Origin: an uncultured Eubacteriales bacterium
GTDB lineage: Bacteria; Bacillota; Clostridia; Oscillospirales; Acutalibacteraceae
Direction of reading: 5' to 3'
DNA: 64,000 bases
Assembly: GCA_934446475.1 (NCBI GenBank)
Contig: CAKSEH010000004.1
Coordinates: 49,053-113,052 of the forward strand
Shown here: positions 23,732 to 31,495 of the stretch, piece by piece
Position numbering within the stretch: the first letter of the stretch is position 1
Layout: each line of letters starts with the position of its first letter
Made by a program: the position numbers and the translations under genes
Notes under the pieces: generated by a model
Database searches by the model: none
The model's input: the letters and a program-made list of their open reading frames with translations, nothing else
What the model was told of the DNA's origin: nothing

Positions 23732-24646
23732 TTAAAGTGCGGTTTGGGTATCGTTCGGGTCACCGTTTCTTGCAAGGTCATATTCCTTAGACCAATCAAG
23801 ATAACGGTATTCCTCGCCTCTCGGGTCGGTATTTATCCACTCAACAAGCATATCAAGCATATCCTCGCTCCAGGTGTTTTTATCTATCTGAGCGGTTGTG
23901 AATTTACCCTGACAAATCATTTCAAAACCGAAATCATCCTTAACGTGGGTCTTTGCAGCGCCTTCAACAACATCTGCAACAAGATGAGAAGGAATAAAAA
24001 TAACTCCTCCGCCTGCTCCGAAAACAACATCTCCGGGCAGACACACAGCGCCGCCGAAGCTCGTGATATCATTCCAATCCTTCATAACAAATTCACGGAT
24101 GGGAGTGGGATCTATACCTCTGTAATAAACCTGAACATCGGGGACTTTTTTCATCTGCTCAACATCACGAACGCCGCCCCAGATAACTGCTCCGCCTGTT
24201 TTTGTATGCTTTTGAAGCGCTGTTGTAAGGTTTCCGCCTAAAAATGTACCCTTATAAATTTTATCGTACATATCGCAAACTACGACATCACGCTCGTAAA
24301 GACGGTCTATGACCCACTGATTATAGTTACCCTGAAGACCATCCTCGGCAGCACGTGAAAATTGCAGTTCGTGAAGATCGGGCCTTGTAGGGCAGTATGT
24401 GCAGGTAACCGCTCTGCCTACAAGTTTTCTTCCGTCGTCGTGAAGAGTTGAAAGGGGTGCCATACCACCGCCGACAAACTGGTTTTCATATCCGAGCACA
24501 AATATCGGTTTCCATACTTCTTCAAGAGTCATACCGTAAAGCGCATCAAGATATTTATCCTCAACCTTAGGTCTGCCGTCGGGCAAACGCTCGCCTTTCC
24601 AAAGCGGAGTTAAGGCTATTATTCTTTCCCTGTCGTTAAAATGCAT
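23732..24646 (-). CDS. RraA-like protein, possible class II pyruvate aldolase
   Basis: Protein of 304 aa with an RraA/HMG-aldolase fold signature: T-C-T-Y-C-P, G-N-L-T-T-A-L-Q-K-H, G-A-V-I-W-G-G-V-R-D near residue 160 and C-L-P-G-D-V-V-F-G-A-G-G-G-V. In catalytically active relatives the Arg-Asp pair binds substrate and metal; both are kept, while the usual Asp three positions before it and the later D-x-D-G are changed. The N-terminal ~90 residues extend beyond the usual RraA core. GAGGGGGAT lies just before the chosen ATG. Together with the dehydratase upstream it could split a 2-keto-3-deoxy acid into pyruvate and an aldehyde; RNase E regulation, the role of E. coli RraA, is unlikely here. 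Confidence 0.75.
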   Translation of the reverse strand: MHFNDRERIIALTPLWKGERLPDGRPKVEDKYLDALYGMTLEEVWKPIFVLGYENQFVGGGMAPLSTLHDDGRKLVGRAVTCTYCPTRPDLHELQFSRAAEDGLQGNYNQWVIDRLYERDVVVCDMYDKIYKGTFLGGNLTTALQKHTKTGGAVIWGGVRDVEQMKKVPDVQVYYRGIDPTPIREFVMKDWNDITSFGGAVCLPGDVVFGAGGGVIFIPSHLVADVVEGAAKTHVKDDFGFEMICQGKFTTAQIDKNTWSEDMLDMLVEWINTDPRGEEYRYLDWSKEYDLARNGDPNDTQTAL

Positions 24647-24662
24647 TTGAAAATCCCCCTCG

Positions 24663-26006
24663 TCAGCTCCATATTCTGTCGTTTGAAAATTCCTTGTTCC
24701 ACTCGTCGGTAGGCTCGAAATATCCGGGTATGGAAGAATTGATATGTTCTTTAAGGACTTCTTCATTAAGTTCGTCAAATCCGAGGCCCGGTTTTTCGGG
24801 AACGGTTATGAATCCGTTTTCAAATATCGGATTGTTTATTCCCTTTACCATATCTGCCCACCACGGAACATCCACCGAGTGGAATTCAAGAGCCAAAACG
24901 TTATGCATTGCGGCTGCAGCGTGAACCGCAGCAAGACACGCAACCGGGCTTTCCGCCATATGAATCGCAACGGCAACGCCGTTTTCATCTGCAATATCGG
25001 CAATCTTTTTAAGCTCAAGCACCCCGCCGCAGGTTAAAATATCGGGATGGATAACCGAAACGCCGCCCGCTTTGATAAGGCTTTCAAAGCCTTCTTTTAA
25101 GTATATATCCTCGCCGGTGCAAACGGGAACACAGGTGCTGTTTTTAAGCCTTACATACTGGTCTGTGTACATCCACGGCACCATATCTTCGATCCAAGCG
25201 AGATTATAAGGTTCCATTCTCTTTGCAAAGCGGATACAGTCCTCAACGCAAACGTGACCGAAATGGTCTATTGCAAGGGGAACCTCGTAACCTATAACTT
25301 CTCTTACCTCTTTTACATAATTTTCAAGGTAATCAAGTCCCTTTTCGGTGATGTGTATTCCCGTAAACGGATGGGCAGTCGTAACAATAGAGTAGCTCTT
25401 TTGAGCCTTTACCATATCCGCCGTAACGCTGCCGCCCTGAACATTAAGAATATGCGGTGCGTACTTCTTCATATCGTTAATAAAACCGAGCGGCGCATTT
25501 ATGGTTCCCGGCTCATCCATTAAAAGACCTATGCCGAGATCCATTTTAAGGAAAGTAAAGCCCATTTCCATTCTTTTTTTAAGAGCAAGACCCATATCGT
25601 GGCCAGTATGCTTTCCGTCAACATCGGTATCACAGTAAATTCTTACCTTATCCCTGAATTTTCCGCCTAACAGCTGATATACGGGGACTCCGTAAGCCTT
25701 ACCGGCCAAATCCCAGAGAGCTATTTCTATTCCCGAAACGCCGCCTCCCTGACGGGAAGGACCTCCGAACTGTTTTATTTTGCGGAAAATCCTGTCAACA
25801 TTGCAGGGATTTTCACCCAAAATACGGCTTTTAAGCATAAGCGCATATGTTTTGCTCGAAGCATCTCTTACTTCGCCGTATCCCGAAATACCCTGATTGG
25901 TATCGATACGAAGTATCGTACAACGCTTGGGCGCTCCGTCGATATCCACAAAGCGCATATCGGTTATTTTAAGATCTGTAGGGTTTGAACAGGTATTGAA
26001 GCTCAT
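24663..26006 (-). CDS. mandelate racemase/enolase-superfamily sugar-acid dehydratase
   Basis: Enzyme of 447 aa of the MR/MLE group. Seen: capping N-terminal domain, G-G-V-S-G-I-E-I-A-L-W-D-L-A-G-K near residue 100, F-L-K-M-D-L, metal ligands in A-I-D-H-F-G-H (about 246), W-I-E-D (about 273) and C-T-G-E-D (about 299), and H-M-A-E-S-P near 350. The acidic ligands and His pattern suit dehydration of aldonic acids to 2-keto-3-deoxy acids; galactonate, gluconate or xylonate are possible. RBS AAGGAGG is exact. Sits between the xylanase and the RraA-like gene, 16 bp ahead of the latter, so cotranscribed. Confidence 0.85.
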   Translation of the reverse strand: MSFNTCSNPTDLKITDMRFVDIDGAPKRCTILRIDTNQGISGYGEVRDASSKTYALMLKSRILGENPCNVDRIFRKIKQFGGPSRQGGGVSGIEIALWDLAGKAYGVPVYQLLGGKFRDKVRIYCDTDVDGKHTGHDMGLALKKRMEMGFTFLKMDLGIGLLMDEPGTINAPLGFINDMKKYAPHILNVQGGSVTADMVKAQKSYSIVTTAHPFTGIHITEKGLDYLENYVKEVREVIGYEVPLAIDHFGHVCVEDCIRFAKRMEPYNLAWIEDMVPWMYTDQYVRLKNSTCVPVCTGEDIYLKEGFESLIKAGGVSVIHPDILTCGGVLELKKIADIADENGVAVAIHMAESPVACLAAVHAAAAMHNVLALEFHSVDVPWWADMVKGINNPIFENGFITVPEKPGLGFDELNEEVLKEHINSSIPGYFEPTDEWNKEFSNDRIWS

Positions 26007-26052
26007 TTTTGTCCTCCTTATGACATATAAAAGCAATTTTATTTTTTTAAAA

Positions 26053-26080
26053 GTCCCCGCCCCGTATAAGGGACGAGGAC
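26053..26080 (-). terminator. hairpin between xylanase and dehydratase genes
   Basis: 11-bp G/C-rich stem with G-T pairs (GTCCTCGTCCC / GGGGCGGGGAC on the minus strand) and only four following T; may attenuate or stabilise the transcript rather than end it. Confidence 0.4.
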
Positions 26081-26180
26081 CACCGGTTTAAGTTATCAGG
26101 CAAATCCACAAAACCCAAAAAACATAAACCGTATATTATAAATCCGGGAAAATAGGGCACCGGATCTATAAACAAAATTA

Positions 26181-27500
26181 TTAAATTTCTACGGTGATCG
26201 CACCTTGTGTGTCCTTTGTAAAGGAAACTGTTTTCTTAACGGTTTTACCGTTCGCCTCACAGGTAAGCTCATACTCGCCGTAAAATCCTCTGAAGGAAAA
26301 TTCGCCGTTTTTGCTGTTTCCCTCAGCCTTTGTGTGCCATTTTTTATTTATAAGCTCATCAAGGGCGTAATAAGCAGGTTTTTTGCTTAAATCATATCTG
26401 AGCAAACCGCCGTGATAGTAATTTTCGCCCTCTTCGGTTCCCTGAGGCGCATATGCCGCATAACCGTCCGGAAGATTCCAATATGTAATCGCATCCATAT
26501 TTTTATGCGAAAACCACAAACTGTAAAGTCTTGTTATAATATCTGCCTGAAGCTGTTCGTCATCGGCAGAAAGGCTGTATGCCGGAATTGTGATCTCGGT
26601 TATCTGCAAAGGTCTTTCAAACTCCGAAAATTTATCAAGAACCTTATAAAAGCGCTTTAAGTCATATGCAAGGTTTAAATATTCCATAGCGTCCTCACGA
26701 GGCCAGAACATATGGTATTGCATACCTATTTTATCAATTCTTCTGCCTTCCTTTAAAAGCTTTTCTATCTGCATATAATACTGAGTGCGGTTGCCTCTGA
26801 AAAGTATCCAGGTAGCGTCCATAGCCTCGTTAATGACAAGCTTATTGTTTTTGAAATACTTTTCTGCGGTTTCAAAGCTCCATTCAACATAATTATCATC
26901 GAAATAAAAGCTTGAGGGCTCTTTATCATAGAAGGTTTCGTTGGTTACTTCCCAGTCTTCTATCTTATCGGCATAATGTTCCGAAAGAGACGCAAATCGC
27001 TTTTCAAGATAATGCTTTTGTTCTTCGGTATTATTTTTATCTATCCAATCGGGTATCCACTGATCGTAATTAAGACAGTGTTCTTTAGGTGTGATGTCAT
27101 TTGCTTTGCACCAATTAAGGCAAAGATCTATGGGAGGACGGCGGTATATTTTCGGACTGTCCTCTGCATATCTCGGTTTCCCCTTTTCGGGTTCCAAGTC
27201 TCTCCAATAAAAGGGCAATGTGGCATAATTGAACAGCGAGGCGAACGCTTCTTTATACTTTTCGTTTTTTTCTTCGGTCTCAAGCTCATCAAGCATAAAG
27301 AGGTTTGCGCCGAAGTGAAAATCGTGACGCTTAAGTTCAGCGGTGATTTTCACATTGTCAACAGCGCTGCCGTCCGATTTTTTAAAGACTATCGTAACAT
27401 CGCCTTTTCTGTTTTCTTCTATACCCTTTTCGATACGCTCGTCAACGAAGTCTTTATTCATATCCAAAAGGCTGCGGATTTGTTTATTGAATTCTGACAT
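26181..27500 (-). CDS. GH10 endo-beta-1,4-xylanase-like enzyme, apparently cytosolic
   Basis: Glycoside hydrolase of 439 aa. GH10 features: H-F-G-A-N-L-F near residue 67, H-C-L-N-Y-D-Q-W-I-P-D-W, acid/base E in W-E-V-T-N-E near 186, and nucleophile E in Q-I-T-E-I near 299, plus I-T-Y-W-N-L-P-D-G late in the barrel. A beta-rich tail of about 75 residues follows. No signal peptide is present, so it should act inside the cell on imported xylo-oligosaccharides or glycosides. First gene of the minus-strand operon, facing a LacI-type regulator across 180 bp. TAGGAG box. Confidence 0.85.
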   Translation of the reverse strand: MSEFNKQIRSLLDMNKDFVDERIEKGIEENRKGDVTIVFKKSDGSAVDNVKITAELKRHDFHFGANLFMLDELETEEKNEKYKEAFASLFNYATLPFYWRDLEPEKGKPRYAEDSPKIYRRPPIDLCLNWCKANDITPKEHCLNYDQWIPDWIDKNNTEEQKHYLEKRFASLSEHYADKIEDWEVTNETFYDKEPSSFYFDDNYVEWSFETAEKYFKNNKLVINEAMDATWILFRGNRTQYYMQIEKLLKEGRRIDKIGMQYHMFWPREDAMEYLNLAYDLKRFYKVLDKFSEFERPLQITEITIPAYSLSADDEQLQADIITRLYSLWFSHKNMDAITYWNLPDGYAAYAPQGTEEGENYYHGGLLRYDLSKKPAYYALDELINKKWHTKAEGNSKNGEFSFRGFYGEYELTCEANGKTVKKTVSFTKDTQGAITVEI

Positions 27501-27556
27501 TAAAATTTTCAGCTCCTAAGATTTAAATCGACCTGTGATTAAAGTGTTTCAAATTC

Positions 27557-27606
27557 ACAAATTTTTATTGTTTTATTTTTTGCCTAAAAAAACAAGAAAA
27601 ATTTGT
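27557..27606. promoter_or_regulatory. inverted repeats in the xylanase/LacI divergent region
   Basis: ACAAATTTTT (27557-27566) recurs inverted as AAAAATTTGT (27597-27606), centres about 40 bp apart, and GTGTTTCAAATTCAC lies just beside the first (27544-27558). Spacing suits two operators for a LacI tetramer or control of both genes. The region is A/T rich and no clear -35/-10 pair was fixed. Confidence 0.4.
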
Positions 27607-27682
27607 AAATTTTATCTATATCATTTTTAAGAGAAAAGATTTAAAATATATAAATGACTATTTAAGCTATGAGGGGAAAAAC

Positions 27683-28714
27683 TTGAACGATAAGATCACC
27701 ATAAAAGATGTTGCCAAAAAAGCCGGCGTTTCGGTTTCAATAGCTTCCTTTGCACTTAACAATGTTAAAGGCAGAGTGAGTGAAGAATCGAAACAAAAGG
27801 TTATGAAGGCTGTAAAAGAGCTCGGTTATGTTCCTAATCATAATGCCAAGCGTTTGCGTTCGCAGAATACCGACTGTATAATGCTTGTCTATTCGCAAAG
27901 CTTTCTTGACGAACAGAATGCAAGCACCGTTGCTTTTATACTCGGTATAATAAAATATGCCAGGAAAATGAATAAAGATATCATTTTCAGAACTATATTT
28001 CCGAGCAGCAACTGGGAAAAGGTTGTTGAAACATACGATGAGCTTTGGCGCTCAAGAAGGTTTGACGGAATCATATTCCTGCCGGCATTCGAAGATTTTG
28101 TGCCGGACTGGTTTTTCTCAAGGCTCTACGAAAGCGGAGTAAACCTTGTAAGCGTTTCGCCTGACGGCGGACCGAAGGAATACCCGATAATATACTCAAA
28201 CAACTATTTCTGGACCCAAAAGGCATTGGATTATATCGTTGAAAAGGGTTACAAGGAGATATATTATATAGGTCAAAGATATCCGGACAATCAGCGTCCC
28301 CGAAGAATAAGAGCTTACACGGATTATATTGAAAACAACAATATAAAAGGCAGCGTTCTTGAGTATTCGTCAATTCACAGAGATTTCGGAAGAATTGAAA
28401 GGCTTATAAGTCCGATAATAGATAAACAGCAAAACGATATAGCCTTTCTGTGCTGGAACGACGTTGACGCTATTATAGTTCTCGAAGTTTTAAGCGTTAA
28501 ATATCCTGACAGAAAGTTCAGAATCGGAGTTATGGGGCACGATGACATCCCCACTGCACGGCACACAAACCCGCCGCTTACAACAATCAAATATCCGTTT
28601 GAAGAGGTTGGAATACAGTGTGTTGACTTAATTACGGAAAGCGTGCAGGAACGCAGTAAAGAGATACCGAGCATTGAAATCGATTCATCGATAATCGAAA
28701 GAAAAAGTCTTTAA
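27683..28714 (+). CDS. LacI-family transcriptional regulator
   Basis: Repressor of 343 aa. The N-terminal HTH reads I-T-I-K-D-V-A-K-K-A-G-V-S-V-S-I-A-S, with the hinge V-P-N-H-N-A-K-R-L-R, followed by a periplasmic-binding-protein-like sugar domain with C-W-N-D-V-D-A and G-V-M-G-H-D-D-I-P near residues 255-290. TTG start, six bases after GAGGGG. Divergent from the GH10/sugar-acid operon, so it most likely represses it until a sugar or sugar acid is present. A strong hairpin ends the gene. Confidence 0.92.
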   Translation: MNDKITIKDVAKKAGVSVSIASFALNNVKGRVSEESKQKVMKAVKELGYVPNHNAKRLRSQNTDCIMLVYSQSFLDEQNASTVAFILGIIKYARKMNKDIIFRTIFPSSNWEKVVETYDELWRSRRFDGIIFLPAFEDFVPDWFFSRLYESGVNLVSVSPDGGPKEYPIIYSNNYFWTQKALDYIVEKGYKEIYYIGQRYPDNQRPRRIRAYTDYIENNNIKGSVLEYSSIHRDFGRIERLISPIIDKQQNDIAFLCWNDVDAIIVLEVLSVKYPDRKFRIGVMGHDDIPTARHTNPPLTTIKYPFEEVGIQCVDLITESVQERSKEIPSIEIDSSIIERKSL

Positions 28715-28733
28715 AAAATTGTTTTTACATTTT

Positions 28734-28771
28734 ATGTCGGACGAAGGGTAAACCTTCGTCCGACATTTTTT
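28734..28771 (+). terminator. terminator of the LacI gene
   Basis: ATGTCGGACGAAGG / CCTTCGTCCGACAT with a five-base loop and six T. Confidence 0.9.
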
Positions 28772-28772
28772 G

Positions 28773-31307
28773 TTAAATGCCAATTATCTTCGAAATAAGT
28801 CCCGCAAGATCGGTAGCGCCTATTACATCTGTTTGACTGTCGAACTTACTTGCAGCATAGAATATAGGCTGCGAATTATCTGCGGCATACCGTTTGATTC
28901 TTACGATATCCCTTATATCAACTACGCCGTCGTTATTAGCGTCGCCGAGCTGATTTTCATCGGTAAGTTTATTATCAAGCGTTACATATCCGAGACCGCC
29001 CTTATCGGTCTTATAAAGACGGATGTTCTTAATTTCGGCATCGCTTGATGCTGCCGTTTGACGGAGGTCTATCATAAATGTGTCGGTATCGGCATTCTTT
29101 ACAACAGCGCCGGTAACTGCGGTAACCCATTCGCCGTTTGTCGGTGTAAGATCGTACTTAGCATTTGAGGTTTCGGCAAGTGCACTGTCATAACCGAAGA
29201 GGGTTACTCTTGCATCGTTTCCGGTAGCCTTGTAATCAAATGCTGCCAAAACACCTTCGCCTACCGAAAGGTTATTCATCGAAAAACGGAGCGAGTTTAT
29301 ACCGTAATGTCCTTCTGTTGCTTTAAAGGTAACAACGCCTTCATTTACGGTAACAAAATCCGAAGCGGTGCCTCCTCTGCCGTTTAATGCGCCCCAATAT
29401 TTAAGCCCTTGTGTAAAATCAAGATTTAAGGGAGCATCGGTTGCGGGTATGCTTACAAATTTTCCGCTCAACGCCGTTATACCGTCAGCTTCAGTTCCGC
29501 CGTAGACAGAACCGTCTGCCATAAATATTTCATCGGTATAAAGCGACCTAAATGTTCCGTTCTCAAGCATAACGCCTATACGGAAGTTTTTAATCAAAGC
29601 GGACGTAGAATCAACAGACTGTCTTGCCGAAACAGAGAAAGCGTCACTTGCGGAAGAAACGGTAAGAATACCGGTTCTGCCTGTTTTCCAAGTCTCTGTA
29701 ACCGCCATCGGATATGTTGAAGTACTGGCTGTGGCAACAACGGTTGCGGCATTGTCCGCACTGTGCTCTGAAAGAGTTACCGACACATCGCCCGAATTCG
29801 GGGTTATGTAATCGTAAAATACCGCAATTTTATCGCCGTCTTTTACTTCTGCAATATTTGCAACTCTTGAGTAAACTCCGCTGTTTGCAGTGCCCTTAAA
29901 GCCTAACGCACCGTCTGTAACAGCAGCATAATCGGAAGCCTTGCCGCCGAGAGAATTTACGGGTCCCCAGTATTTGAGTCCCTCGCTGAAATCAAGATTC
30001 TTTAAGCTCTCGTTTACGGGCAGTGAAAAGAACTTATAAGATTTAACTTCAACACCGTCTTCTACAGTACCGTCAACCGGTTTACCGGTTTCCTCTATTA
30101 TTTTTTCACCTGTAATGGCATCGGTAAGGTATCCCGTACCGTCATATATGTATATTCTCGGGTTTCTGATCAGAGTTTCGGTGTAACCGCCCCAGGGATA
30201 GAAACGCAGATAATATTCACCGTTTTCAACCGCCACGGTGGAATTTGCTCTGATAAATTTCCATTCACCGTTTGTGGAAGGAAGTGCAGGTGCGGTAACG
30301 GCGGCGCCGTTTGCATCATACATATTAAAGCAAGCGTTACCGTCAGTAGCTTTATATTCAATTCCTAAAGCTATTTTGGAACCGACGGGAACTCCGGGCA
30401 GCTTAAATTTAAGCGATACCACACCGTTATAATTTTCACTGCTCTTAAGCGACAACTCACCGTTTTCGTTAACAGAAGCATAGTCGGACGCTTTACCGCC
30501 TTTATTCGGAAAACCTCCCAAATACTTAAGGCCGTTATTCTTAAAATCTATGTAGTAATTGTCGGCTGCCGGCATATTAAGGAGCTTACTTGCAGGTAAT
30601 TCGATACCGTCCTCATAAGTACCTGTATATGAAGTGCCGTTCTCGCTGTAAACGGTTTCGCCCGTTGCGGCATTTACCGTCAGCACTTCGTTTTCCTTAT
30701 AAACGATAATCGTTATGTTTGAAAGCGAAACATCAACGGGGCCTGCATCGGTAAGCTGATAAGTGATATAGAACTCCTGATTGTCACCTTCTACTACCTG
30801 TGACATTGTTCTGTTTCTTACCCACTTATCGGATGTGTTGTTAAGTGGCAGCAATCCTGAGTTGACGTCCTTACCGTCTGTCCTTTGAACGAGTCTGAGT
30901 CTTGCTTTACCGTCAGCCTTATATGAGGCAAATGCAACGACTTTGTCCCCTTTTGCCGCAAAGGGAAGCTTAAAGAGAACCGAAGATATGCCGTCTGTAT
31001 AAGCGGTGTTGCCGGTAAGGGTAACAATACCGTTCTCAAGTGCGGCAAAATCAGACGCCTTACCGCCCTTTGAATCAATGGGGCCCCAATACTTAAAGCC
31101 TTCACTGAAATCGCCGTTTCGGAAAGTATCTGTTCCTTCAAGCTGAAGCAATTTATAGGCTTTTGCTTCAATACCGTCCGCTTCGGTTCCGTAGTACCCT
31201 TCAACCGAGCTTTCGGCGCTGATTGTTACGGCGCCTGCAAATGACGCAACAACGACCATAACACAAAGAGAAAACGCTAGGAATTTCTTGAGCATAGATT
31301 GTTTCAT
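28773..31307 (-). CDS. secreted dockerin protein with four GLKYW-type repeats
   Basis: Extracellular protein of 844 aa. Seen: signal peptide (L-K-K-F-L-A-F-S-L-C-V-M, cleavage near S-A-E at about 30); four modules of about 185 aa marked by G-D-F-S-E-G-F-K-Y-W-G (residue 66), N-G-L-K-Y-L-G-G (254), L-D-F-S-E-G-L-K-Y-W-G (437) and L-D-F-T-Q-G-L-K-Y-W-G (630), each followed by G-G-K/T-A-S-D-F/Y; and a C-terminal type I dockerin: G-D-A-N-N-D-G-V-V-D-I-R-D-I near 786 and a weaker second repeat ending D-L-A-G-L-I-S-K-I-I-G. Dockerins bind cohesins on scaffoldins or the cell surface. The modules look like beta-sandwich binding domains; no catalytic domain is visible. AGGAGGG box 11 bases before ATG. 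Confidence 0.82.
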   Translation of the reverse strand: MKQSMLKKFLAFSLCVMVVVASFAGAVTISAESSVEGYYGTEADGIEAKAYKLLQLEGTDTFRNGDFSEGFKYWGPIDSKGGKASDFAALENGIVTLTGNTAYTDGISSVLFKLPFAAKGDKVVAFASYKADGKARLRLVQRTDGKDVNSGLLPLNNTSDKWVRNRTMSQVVEGDNQEFYITYQLTDAGPVDVSLSNITIIVYKENEVLTVNAATGETVYSENGTSYTGTYEDGIELPASKLLNMPAADNYYIDFKNNGLKYLGGFPNKGGKASDYASVNENGELSLKSSENYNGVVSLKFKLPGVPVGSKIALGIEYKATDGNACFNMYDANGAAVTAPALPSTNGEWKFIRANSTVAVENGEYYLRFYPWGGYTETLIRNPRIYIYDGTGYLTDAITGEKIIEETGKPVDGTVEDGVEVKSYKFFSLPVNESLKNLDFSEGLKYWGPVNSLGGKASDYAAVTDGALGFKGTANSGVYSRVANIAEVKDGDKIAVFYDYITPNSGDVSVTLSEHSADNAATVVATASTSTYPMAVTETWKTGRTGILTVSSASDAFSVSARQSVDSTSALIKNFRIGVMLENGTFRSLYTDEIFMADGSVYGGTEADGITALSGKFVSIPATDAPLNLDFTQGLKYWGALNGRGGTASDFVTVNEGVVTFKATEGHYGINSLRFSMNNLSVGEGVLAAFDYKATGNDARVTLFGYDSALAETSNAKYDLTPTNGEWVTAVTGAVVKNADTDTFMIDLRQTAASSDAEIKNIRLYKTDKGGLGYVTLDNKLTDENQLGDANNDGVVDIRDIVRIKRYAADNSQPIFYAASKFDSQTDVIGATDLAGLISKIIGI

Positions 31308-31340
31308 CTTAAGTTTGCCCTCCTGTTTTCTTAATGATTT

Positions 31341-31358
31341 ACGCAAATCATTTTGCGT
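31341..31358. promoter_or_regulatory. palindrome ACGCAAA-N4-TTTGCGT at the dockerin gene start site
   Basis: Perfect 7-4-7 inverted repeat directly downstream of the -10 box; a related half, GATTTGCGT, lies between -10 and -35 (31376-31384). Position fits a repressor operator. Confidence 0.5.
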
Positions 31359-31362
31359 TATT

Positions 31363-31391
31363 AGTATAGCATAACGATTTGCGTCTGTCAA
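31363..31391 (-). promoter_or_regulatory. promoter of the dockerin protein gene
   Basis: Minus-strand TTGACA, 17-bp spacer, TATACT. Confidence 0.78.
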
Positions 31392-31495
31392 TAAAAATTT
31401 TATAAAAATTTATCAAAATTTCGGCTGTGTGGGTATCATTATCAAAATAGACAACATAAATAAATAGTATATCAAAACATTTAAGAGGGATAGTA

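Noticed and set aside
24647..24778. N-terminal extension of the RraA-like protein into the dehydratase gene.
   Set aside because: It would overlap the dehydratase by over 100 bases; GAGGGGGAT before the ATG at 24646 decides the start.
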